This document shows positions 56,948 through 64,000 of a DNA stretch of 64,000 nucleotides, one piece after another. Position numbers and translations under genes: made by a program. Numbering within the stretch: the first letter of the stretch is position 1; each line of letters begins with the position of its first letter. The stretch comes from Pseudomonas chlororaphis (GTDB lineage Bacteria > Pseudomonadota > Gammaproteobacteria > Pseudomonadales > Pseudomonadaceae): positions 65,001 to 129,000 of the forward strand of contig NZ_MSCT01000005.1 in NCBI RefSeq assembly GCF_001921865.1. Direction: 5' to 3'. Under the pieces are notes generated by a model. It had not been told where the DNA came from and did not search any database. It saw only the letters and a program-made list of their open reading frames with translations.

Positions 56948-58024
56948 ATGAAAACCCTCAAGGGCCCCAGCCTGCATCTGGCTCAGTTCAGTGATGCGGC
57001 GCCGCCATTCAATACGCTGCCCGCCATCGCCGAATGGGCGGCGGACCTGGGCTTCAAGGCGTTGCAGGTACCGGCCTGGGATGAGCGCCTGTTCAATGTG
57101 GGGTTGGCGGCCAGCAGCCAGGACTATTGCGACGAGGTGCGCGGCACCCTGGCCGAGCACGGGCTGGTGATCAGCGAACTGACCACTCACCTGTTCGGCC
57201 AGTTGGTGGCTGTCCATCCTGCCTACGACACCCTGTGCGATGGCTTCGCTCCGTTGGCGCTGCGGGGCGACAGCGGCGCCAAGACCCAATGGGCGCTTGA
57301 ACAGTTGAAACTGTCCGCCAAGGCCTCGCGCCGGCTGGGCCTCAGCGACATGGGGACCTTTTCCGGCTCCTTCGCCTGGCCGTATTTCTTTCCCTTTCCG
57401 CAACGCCCGGAAGGCTTGATCGATTCGGCGTTCAAGGAGCTGGCCAGGCGCTGGTTGCCGATTCTTGATGCCTGCGACGAGGAGGGCGTGAACCTGTGCT
57501 ACGAAATTCACCCTGGCGAAGACCTGCATGACGGCGTGACCTTCGAGATGTTCCTGGAGCGGGTCGGCCATCACCCACGCTGCAAGATGCTTTTCGACCC
57601 CAGCCATTTCGTCCTGCAGCAGCTCGACTACCTGGCCTACCTGGACATCTATCACGAGTTCATTGGCATGTTTCATGTGAAGGATGCCGAGTTCAATCCC
57701 TCCGGCCGCCAGGGCATTTACGGCGGTTATCAGCCCTGGGCCGACAGGGCCGGGCGGTTCCGTTCGCTGGGCGATGGGCAAGTGGATTTCAAGGGGATTT
57801 TTTCCAAGCTGGCGCTCCATGACTACACCGGTTGGGCGACCCTGGAATGGGAGTGCTGCCTCAAGGACCAGGAGCAGGGCGCGCGCGAGGGCGTGGCCTT
57901 TATCAACGAGCACATTATCCAGGTGACGGACAAAGTCTTCGACGACTTCGCCGGCGCTCCGCTGGACCAGGCCCAGCTCAACCGACTGCTGGGCATTGCC
58001 CAGCCCTCTCATCAAGGACGCTGA
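56948..58024 (+). CDS. Sugar phosphate isomerase/epimerase (xylose-isomerase-like TIM barrel)
   Basis: A 358-aa AP-endonuclease-2/xylose-isomerase-like barrel. Probable metal ligands are the Glu of NLCYEIHPGED, the Asp/His of MLFDPSHFVLQ, the His/Asp of GMFHVKDAEF and the Glu of ATLEWECCLK. Such enzymes act on keto-sugars or inosose. AGGAGGTG is a near-perfect Shine-Dalgarno 5 nt before the ATG. It is 2 nt from the hydrolase gene and under the TetR operator. A precise substrate cannot be given. Confidence 0.87.
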   Translation: MKTLKGPSLHLAQFSDAAPPFNTLPAIAEWAADLGFKALQVPAWDERLFNVGLAASSQDYCDEVRGTLAEHGLVISELTTHLFGQLVAVHPAYDTLCDGFAPLALRGDSGAKTQWALEQLKLSAKASRRLGLSDMGTFSGSFAWPYFFPFPQRPEGLIDSAFKELARRWLPILDACDEEGVNLCYEIHPGEDLHDGVTFEMFLERVGHHPRCKMLFDPSHFVLQQLDYLAYLDIYHEFIGMFHVKDAEFNPSGRQGIYGGYQPWADRAGRFRSLGDGQVDFKGIFSKLALHDYTGWATLEWECCLKDQEQGAREGVAFINEHIIQVTDKVFDDFAGAPLDQAQLNRLLGIAQPSHQGR

Positions 58025-58026
58025 CC

Positions 58027-58908
58027 ATGGATCTTTTCGAGCAGCAGGCTTTTGCCGGGCGTGACTATCGCCATGGCTATGTGCAGGTGGACGGTGGGCG
58101 TATTCACTATGTCAGCGAGGGTCAGGGCCGGCCGGTGCTGTTGATCCCCGGGTGGCCGCAAACCTGGTTTACCTGGCGCCACGTCATGCAGGCGCTGGCC
58201 GGGCAGGGGTACCGGGCGATCGCGGTCGACCTCCCTGGCATGGGCCTGTCCGATCGACCCGAGCAGGGCTACGACACCGGGACCGCGGCGTCGTGCCTGC
58301 ATGCCTTGATGCTGGAATTGGGTTACAGCCACTACTCGGTAGTGGGGCATGACGTCGGCATGTGGGTGGCCTATGCCCTGGCCAGCGATTACCCGCAGGC
58401 GGTGGAGAAGCTGGTGCTGACCGAGGCGGTGATTCCCGGCCTGGCCGACGCGCCGTCGATTTTCGCGCCCGCGGGGCAGAACATCTTTCTCTGGCATTTC
58501 ATGTTCAATCAGTTGCAGGACCTGCCGGAGATGCTGATTAGCGGGCGGGAGGCGCAATACCTGAGCTACATGTTCGAGAAGTGGTCGGTCCATCAGGAGC
58601 GGGTCGCGGTCCAGGCCTATGTCAAAGCCTACTCGGTGCCCGGCGGGCTCCGGGGCGGGTTTGCCTATTACCGGGCCATTCCCGAGAGCATCCGACAGAA
58701 CCGCGAGCGCGCCCGCCGCCCGTTGGCAATGCCGGTCCTGGCCATCGGCGCCGAACAGGCCACCGACGATGCGCCGCTGCTGACGATGAAGGGCAATGCG
58801 CTGAACCTCCAAGGGGTCAGGGTGCCCGGGTGCGGGCACTTCATTACCGAAGAGGCGCCCGAGGCATTTGTCGCCCATGTGCTGCCGTTTCTTGGGGCGG
58901 GAGGCTAA
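58027..58908 (+). CDS. Alpha/beta hydrolase (epoxide-hydrolase-like)
   Basis: A 293-aa hydrolase. IPGWPQTWFTWR is the oxyanion loop; VVGHDVGMW contains the nucleophile as D109 rather than Ser, as in epoxide hydrolases and dehalogenases; the catalytic His is in GCGHFITEEAPE. It is co-transcribed with the isomerase gene (2 nt gap). A role in opening an epoxide, haloalkane or lactone-like sugar derivative is possible but unproved. Confidence 0.88.
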   Translation: MDLFEQQAFAGRDYRHGYVQVDGGRIHYVSEGQGRPVLLIPGWPQTWFTWRHVMQALAGQGYRAIAVDLPGMGLSDRPEQGYDTGTAASCLHALMLELGYSHYSVVGHDVGMWVAYALASDYPQAVEKLVLTEAVIPGLADAPSIFAPAGQNIFLWHFMFNQLQDLPEMLISGREAQYLSYMFEKWSVHQERVAVQAYVKAYSVPGGLRGGFAYYRAIPESIRQNRERARRPLAMPVLAIGAEQATDDAPLLTMKGNALNLQGVRVPGCGHFITEEAPEAFVAHVLPFLGAGG

Positions 58909-59131
58909 TCGGGAGTGGGTTGCGACGGTCGCCTTCCTCCAGAGGGCGACAGGTTGGGCGATCAGAGAGTGTGGGGCGTCGGCCGGTCTTGGTCAGTGGC
59001 GCCGATGGAGGGGCGGGTATTTCGGGTGGCATTTTTTTGCAGCCTGTTCAGGGCTGGTTCAGGACCTGGCGCTGCAACATGGCAGCCGGCATGCCCAACC
59101 TCCGGGCAGCGAACCCTCTGACGGATCAACC

Positions 59132-60772
59132 ATGGATCACCACCACCGCATTCGCGTCGAGATGTCAGGCATCTTCCTGCTGGCCCTGTTCCTGTTCACG
59201 TTCGGCATCTGGGATCAGCCGGCACAAGGCTTTGACGGGCGCTGGTGGCTGTTTCTCCAGGAGATGTTCCGTCACGGCGCTAGCCTGTTTCCCACGACCT
59301 ATGGCGAGCCTTACCCGGATTACCCGAGCACCGCCACCTGGTTCAGCTACGGCTTTGCCCAACTGTTCGGCGCGCCCAACCAGTTGGCCAATATCCTGCC
59401 TACCGCGCTGGCCTCGGCCGGCGTGCTGGCACTGCTGTATCGCCTGCTGGCGCCGTTCGATCGCCACTGGGCGTTGCTGGCGGTACTGCTGACGGCCCTG
59501 ACCACGCAGTTGCTGGAGAAGTCGCGCTCGGTGTGCCTGGACCAGATGGTCTCGCTGCTGTGCCTGGGCTGTTTCTACCTGCTGCACAGTGGCGAGCGGA
59601 TGGGCTCGAAATGGCGCCAGTACGCGATTTTTCCTTTGTTCGTCGTCGCCTTCGCCATTCGCGGCCCCCTGGGCCTGATCGAGGTGTGCGGCGTGGCCTG
59701 TGTCTTCTGGGCGCTCGGGCCGCTCCGGGAACCGGGCAATGGCTGGCGTCTGCTCAGCAAGGTGCTGGTGCATGGCGCGATCGGCCTGTTCCTGCTCGGT
59801 GCCTGCTGGTGGTCGCTGATGCAATTGGCGCAGTTCAGCGGCGGTGAAGCCTTCGCCAGCCAGGTCTATCACATGCAGGTGGGCGGGCGTCTCGACGAAA
59901 GCGGCGAGCCGTTCTACTTCTACTTTCAGCTCAGCCTGTACCGTTATTTCCCGGTGGTGCCGCTGGCGCTGGCGACGCTGTTCGTGCTGCGCCGGTTATG
60001 GCCCGCGCGACACACCGACGAGCGCGTGCAGCTGTTGGTGCGTCTGGCGGCCTGCGGCTTGATGATCTTGCTCGGCTTGTCGCTGCCGCACTTCAAACGC
60101 GCCTATTACATCCTGCCCATGGTGCCGATGTTCGCCGCGGTCGCGGCTTACGGGCTGCTCAATCCGCGGCGCTGGCTGTTCGGCGTACAGCGCTTCTATC
60201 TCGGCCTGGTGGCGCTGTTGCCGGCGCTGTGTGCCGTGGCCTTGCTGGTCTGCCGGCACAGCTGGCAGAAGCACGGATACTGGCCGGCGATTTCGTTGCC
60301 GCTGACGATCGCGGTCTTTTTCGGCTTGCAGGTGCTGGCGCTGCATGGCTGGCAAAGCCTGCGCGGCTCGCCGGCGCGGCGCCTGGTGCTGCTCAGCCTG
60401 TTGGCGTTGGCGGCGCAGTGGTGGTTGCTGGTGAAGGTGATCGAGCCAGCCAAGGACCTGCAATTCGACACACGGGGTTTTGTCACTCAGGTGGAACAGA
60501 TGCGTACGGAAAACCGCGGCACCCTGGTGTTTTTCAACCTGGGCAAGGACACCTGGGCGGTGCGCTACATGATGAACCTTGGGCGCGACGAGCAGCCGCT
60601 GTTTATCGGCCGGGACGATCGGGCGCGCTTGGCGTCGTTGCCGCGGCCGGCCTGGGTGATCGTGGCGCGCAAGGACCGGGCGTTGCTGGCGGGAACGCCG
60701 CTGGAGCAGGCGACCCCGGTGTTCGAGGGGCGCTTGAACGACAACCCCTGCCTGGTGTTCGAGCTGAAGTGA
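59132..60772 (+). CDS. ArnT/PMT-family membrane glycosyltransferase
   Basis: A 546-aa GT-C-fold protein with about 11-12 helices: SGIFLLALFLFTFGIWD first, then an external loop with QGFDGRWWLFLQEM and PYPDYPSTATWFSYG, followed by repeated hydrophobic helices and a C-terminal soluble domain (NLGKDTWAVRYMMNLGRDEQ). It is a second such enzyme in the window and distinct from 45843-47297. ATG 59132 is taken as start; ATG 59162 is an alternative. Donor and acceptor are unknown. Confidence 0.82.
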   Translation: MDHHHRIRVEMSGIFLLALFLFTFGIWDQPAQGFDGRWWLFLQEMFRHGASLFPTTYGEPYPDYPSTATWFSYGFAQLFGAPNQLANILPTALASAGVLALLYRLLAPFDRHWALLAVLLTALTTQLLEKSRSVCLDQMVSLLCLGCFYLLHSGERMGSKWRQYAIFPLFVVAFAIRGPLGLIEVCGVACVFWALGPLREPGNGWRLLSKVLVHGAIGLFLLGACWWSLMQLAQFSGGEAFASQVYHMQVGGRLDESGEPFYFYFQLSLYRYFPVVPLALATLFVLRRLWPARHTDERVQLLVRLAACGLMILLGLSLPHFKRAYYILPMVPMFAAVAAYGLLNPRRWLFGVQRFYLGLVALLPALCAVALLVCRHSWQKHGYWPAISLPLTIAVFFGLQVLALHGWQSLRGSPARRLVLLSLLALAAQWWLLVKVIEPAKDLQFDTRGFVTQVEQMRTENRGTLVFFNLGKDTWAVRYMMNLGRDEQPLFIGRDDRARLASLPRPAWVIVARKDRALLAGTPLEQATPVFEGRLNDNPCLVFELK

Positions 60773-60779
60773 GCCCCAC

Positions 60780-60800
60780 GCCGCCCCGGGCTGGGGCGGC
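60780..60800. terminator. Hairpin between convergent transferase and binding-protein genes
   Basis: An 8-bp stem GCCGCCCC / GGGGCGGC with a 5-nt loop lies in the 41-bp gap between two convergent stops. There is no U tract, but the location suggests a bidirectional barrier. Confidence 0.55.
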
Positions 60801-60813
60801 CTGAGGGCGCGGA

Positions 60814-61914
60814 TCATTTGTCCGATTTGATGCTGGTCCAGACCCGGGTCCGCACGCGTTCCAGCTTCTGCGGCAGTGGCTGCACTACATAGAGTGTCTT
60901 CAGGGCTTCGCGGGTTGGCGTCAGGTTCGGGTTGCCGGTGATCTCCTTGTTGATCAGCGGGATCGAATCCTTGTTGGCGTTGGGGTAACCGAGGAAGTCG
61001 CTGATGGGCGCGATGACTTTCGGGTCCAGCAGGGTGTTGAGGAACTCATGGGCCTCGGCGACATTCTGCGCGCTCTTGGGAATGGCGAAGGTATCGAACC
61101 AGATCGGCGCGCCTTCCTTGGGCAGCCGCCAGTCCACCACCACACCGTTGCCGGCCTCTTTGGCGCGATTGCCGAACTGGTAGAAGCTGCCGGAGTAACC
61201 GATGGCCACGCAGATGTCGCCGTTGGCGATATCGGTCATGTATTTGGCCGAGTTGAAGTAGGTGACGTAGGGGCGGACTTTCAACATCAGCGCCTTGGCC
61301 TTTTCGTAGTCCTGCGGGTTCTGGCTGTTGGGGTCCAGGCCCAGGTAGTGCAGGGCCAGCGGCAGGATTTCCGACGGCGAATCGAGCATGGCCACGCCGC
61401 AGGATTTCAGCTTCTCCATGTTCTCCGGCTTGAACACCAGGTCCCAGCTGTCCACCGGCGCGTTCTCGCCCAGCGCCGCCTTGACCTTGGCAGGGTTGAA
61501 GCCGATCAGCACCGTGCCGTACATGTAAGGCACGCCGTACTGGTTGCCGGGGTCGTTGCTGTCCAGCAGCTTGAGCAGCTCGGGGTCCTGGTGTTGCCAG
61601 TTGGGCAGCTTGGACTTGTCGAGCTTCTGGAACACCCCGGCCTTGATCTGGGTATCGAGGAACTGGTTCGACGGCACCACCAGGTCGTACCCGGAGTTGC
61701 CCGTGAGCAGCTTGGCCTCCAGGGATTCGTTGGTGTCGAAGGTGTCCCAGGTCACCTTGATCCCGCTGTTCTTGGCGAAATCCTTGGGCACCGACGGCAG
61801 GATGTAGTCGGCCCAGTTGTACACCCGCAGTTCGCGCTGCTCGGCCTGCGCCGCGCCGGCCAGCAGCGACAGTCCACAAACGGCGGTACTCAATATGCGT
61901 TTCATCGTGACCAT
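60814..61914 (-). CDS. Polyamine-type ABC substrate-binding protein (PotF/SpuD-like)
   Basis: A 366-aa periplasmic binding protein of the spermidine/putrescine family: signal peptide MVTMKRILSTAVCGLSLLAG with cleavage after AQA, mature start EQRELRVYNWADYI, and family strings VTWDTFDTNESLEAKLLTG and GYSGSFYQFGNRA. ATG 61914 is preferred over ATG 61929 because GGGGA lies 9 nt upstream. No ATPase or permease gene is adjacent, so it is an orphan that must share a transporter or act as a sensor partner; it is divergent from a chemoreceptor. Confidence 0.92.
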   Translation of the reverse strand: MVTMKRILSTAVCGLSLLAGAAQAEQRELRVYNWADYILPSVPKDFAKNSGIKVTWDTFDTNESLEAKLLTGNSGYDLVVPSNQFLDTQIKAGVFQKLDKSKLPNWQHQDPELLKLLDSNDPGNQYGVPYMYGTVLIGFNPAKVKAALGENAPVDSWDLVFKPENMEKLKSCGVAMLDSPSEILPLALHYLGLDPNSQNPQDYEKAKALMLKVRPYVTYFNSAKYMTDIANGDICVAIGYSGSFYQFGNRAKEAGNGVVVDWRLPKEGAPIWFDTFAIPKSAQNVAEAHEFLNTLLDPKVIAPISDFLGYPNANKDSIPLINKEITGNPNLTPTREALKTLYVVQPLPQKLERVRTRVWTSIKSDK

Positions 61915-62535
61915 GAATTGTTTCCCCAAGCGTGGCGATGGTTTTTATGTTCGGTGCACGGCAGGTGGTCCCTTGAAGGGCAAGGGACAAAGAGCTTCAA
62001 AGAAGGGGCTGCTGCAAGCGTAGGTCACTGAGTCAGAGGCCCGGGTTCGATTCTTGCCGAGGGTGCTTGTGATTCACAGCACGGGGTTGGCCAAAAGGGG
62101 ATCGGGATGGCCATTGATCAGTGTCCGGACGAGCGGAATGCAATGAGGTTAAAGATAAGCGGCGCAACGACGATTATCTTGGAGAGAACAATACGGATCT
62201 TGTTTTACAGGTGAAAAACAACATGCCTGTACATGTCGTTTAGACCACTTGAAGAAACTTGGATCCAACTAACGCTACGGGTTTTTCCGGTTTTTTCCAT
62301 AAGGAAATACCTGTGTGGGATTTTTGTTCGATTCTGCTTCCAGTATGAGGATTCGGCGTAGAGTGACGGCGTTGGGAGCACCATGCATCAGGATGAAGGG
62401 GAGGTTTTCAGGGAAGGTTAAAGGTATTGATAGGAGCGTAGCGGTTACCTCGCCAAGTATTAAGCGCTGTCAAAAACCGTACTTTTAGCTTTTGCCGTTC
62501 TTGCATAAAAAATCTGCAGTGTCAGGAATAATAAA
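61915..62535. other. Divergent gap between binding protein and chemoreceptor
   Basis: A 621-bp region with promoters for two divergent genes. It is less GC-rich in 62200-62530. I find no gene, REP or strong hairpin. Possible -35 TTGATA lies at 62428-62433 without a good -10 partner. Confidence 0.5.
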
Positions 62536-64000
62536 ATGAAAAAAGCCAGCAGTTCGAGAGCGATCCAGTACACGTTAGTTGTGATAGTCGCAACGTTTGC
62601 AGGCCTGCTATATACCTTCATGGCCCTCAAGCAATCGGCGAGTGATGCTCGCGAGGTCAGCGAAAAGCGTTATCGGTCCTACCTGTTGGCCGATGAGATG
62701 CGTCAGAGCTCCGATGACCTGACCCGTCTGGGGCGTACTTATGTGGTAACGGCGAACCCGGAATACGAGCGCGAGTATCTGAAGATCCTGGACATTCGCA
62801 ACGGTAAGGCACCCCGTCCGAAAGACTACCACCGCATCTACTGGGACTTTGTCGCCGCGGGCAATACCCAGCCTCGTCCCGATGGAGAAACGGTGGCGTT
62901 GCAAACGTTGATGAAGCAAGAAGGGTTCACCGAGGAGGAATTCGCCAAGCTCCAGGAGGCGCAGAACAATTCCGACAGCCTGGTGCAACTCGAAGTCAAG
63001 GCAATGAACGCGGTCAAGGGCAAGTTCGCCGATGCCCAGGGCAACTACACAGTGGCCGGCGAACCCGATCTCGCCCTGGCCCGCACGTTGGTGCACAGCC
63101 CGCAATACCATGCCTTCAAGGCGCAGATCATGAAACCGGTGGACGACTTCTTCGGGTTGATGGAGAGCCGGACCCTGGCCGAAGTGACCCGAGCAAACCA
63201 TGAGTTGGATGTCGCGCAGAACCTGTTCGTGGTGGTCCTGCTGATGCTGATCGGCGAGATCGGCCTGCTGATCTACCTGGGGCGCAGGCAGATCCTGGAG
63301 CAATTGGGCGGTGCTCCCGCCGAGCTCGATCGGGTGTTGAACGAGATCGCGGCTGGCAATCTGGGGGTGTCGATTCCCGATGCGCCGCAAAAAAGCGCCC
63401 TGGGCAGCGTGCGAGTGATGACCGATAAGCTGCGGTCGCTGATCGGCGCGGCGACCAAGACCAGCGAGCAGTTGTGTACCGCGGTCGCCCAGGTGGCCCA
63501 GGTGGTGGAAGACACCGCGGCCCGGGCCACTCAACAGCATGAGATGACCGATCTGGTGGCCACGGCGGTCCATGAGATGGGGCTGACCGTCCAGGAGATT
63601 GCCCGCAACGCCAACGGAGCGGCCCAAGCGTCGCAATCGGCGCGGCAGGAAGCGCAGCAGGCCAGCGACATCGTTGGCGAGTCCACGGCGCATATCGAGC
63701 GCATGGCCCTGGAAATCGGTACGGCGGACCATTCGGTGGGGGAGTTGGCCGGTCATGTCGGGTCCATCGATCAGGTGTTGGCGGTGATTCGCGGCATTTC
63801 CGAGCAGACCAATCTGCTGGCCCTGAACGCCGCCATCGAGGCGGCGCGGGCTGGTGAGCTAGGCAGAGGGTTTGCCGTGGTGGCCGATGAAGTCCGGACC
63901 CTGGCGGGGCGCACCCAGAATTCGACCGATGAAATCCAGCAGATGATTCTGGGGCTCAAGCAAGGGGCGGAAACGGCGGTGAATTCGATGCGTGCCGGCC
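62536..64000 (+). CDS. Methyl-accepting chemotaxis protein (3' end outside window)
   Basis: At least 488 codons, open to the window end. ATG 62536 follows CAGGAATAATAAA. A first membrane helix ([19 protein letters not shown], residues 10-28) precedes a periplasmic region of about 200 residues, with [20 protein letters not shown] and [20 protein letters not shown], a ligand domain I cannot name. A second helix ([20 protein letters not shown]) and a HAMP-like segment follow, then the signalling tip [19 protein letters not shown]. About 50-60 C-terminal codons are probably missing. Confidence 0.93.
   Translation, partial: MKKASSSRAIQYTLVVIVATFAGLLYTFMALKQSASDAREVSEKRYRSYLLADEMRQSSDDLTRLGRTYVVTANPEYEREYLKILDIRNGKAPRPKDYHRIYWDFVAAGNTQPRPDGETVALQTLMKQEGFTEEEFAKLQEAQNNSDSLVQLEVKAMNAVKGKFADAQGNYTVAGEPDLALARTLVHSPQYHAFKAQIMKPVDDFFGLMESRTLAEVTRANHELDVAQNLFVVVLLMLIGEIGLLIYLGRRQILEQLGGAPAELDRVLNEIAAGNLGVSIPDAPQKSALGSVRVMTDKLRSLIGAATKTSEQLCTAVAQVAQVVEDTAARATQQHEMTDLVATAVHEMGLTVQEIARNANGAAQASQSARQEAQQASDIVGESTAHIERMALEIGTADHSVGELAGHVGSIDQVLAVIRGISEQTNLLALNAAIEAARAGELGRGFAVVADEVRTLAGRTQNSTDEIQQMILGLKQGAETAVNSMRAG

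Noticed and set aside
57832..58026. N-terminal extension of the alpha/beta hydrolase
   Set aside because: The extension lies inside the isomerase gene; ATG 58027 gives the normal family N-terminus and a 2-nt operon spacing.

Overview
The window is a high-GC Gammaproteobacterial chromosome segment, best read as Pseudomonas of the fluorescens complex (P. protegens/P. chlororaphis-like; the species is an inference). Reasons: the 23S/5S rRNA sequences, an intact yfiRNB (tpbB) operon, antABC beside kyn genes, a McpS-type chemoreceptor, and intergenic gaps with two Pseudomonas REP families, here called type 1 (CCTGTAGGAGCG...) and type 2 (CCTGTAGCCGCTGCC...).

Layout. 1-2044: 3' part of a 23S rRNA gene, 5S rRNA and the terminator of an rrn operon. 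2163-11376: recC-recB-recD with ATGA/GTGA overlaps. 12017-14365: yfiR-yfiN-yfiB, a periplasm-controlled diguanylate cyclase module. 14362-17885: LysR regulator divergent from mmsA-mmsB (valine/3-hydroxyisobutyrate catabolism). 18105-29848: a tryptophan-to-catechol island: kynB, kynA, an AroP-type permease, antC-antB-antA, AraC-type AntR, Lrp-type KynR, kynU and a second amino-acid permease. 29943-33967: LysR/TauE pair, then a YgiN-like monooxygenase divergent from mdaB, then a LysR. 34184-38354: GntP transporter, RpiR regulator, D-aminoacylase and a glyoxalase-fold protein. 38459-41966: AraC regulator, a PD-(D/E)XK-like orphan between repeat copies, a dense repeat field with a cloverleaf-like element, and a translationally coupled small-gene pair behind a structured leader. 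42033-47297: McpS-like receptor and an envelope group (histidine phosphatase, PAP2, ArnT-like transferase). 47524-52936: polar amino-acid ABC transporter with M20 amidohydrolase and a divergent LysR. 53036-60772: small membrane proteins, an AT-richer orphan tailspike-like beta-helix protein, a TetR-controlled isomerase/hydrolase pair, and a second membrane glycosyltransferase. 60814-64000: orphan polyamine-type binding protein divergent from a chemoreceptor cut by the window end.

How the parts work together. The 18-30 kb island encodes all steps from tryptophan to catechol: TDO (kynA), formamidase (kynB), kynureninase (kynU) and anthranilate dioxygenase (antABC), with two candidate uptake permeases and two regulators. 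A shared 19-bp element upstream of kynB and between kynR and kynU suggests that KynR co-ordinates the two separated kyn transcription units. The most novel-looking material is in 39.6-42.0 kb: a repeat-flanked nuclease-like orphan, a multi-hairpin repeat, and a leader with two mutually exclusive pairings plus a possible pseudoknot just ahead of a coupled small-protein pair.
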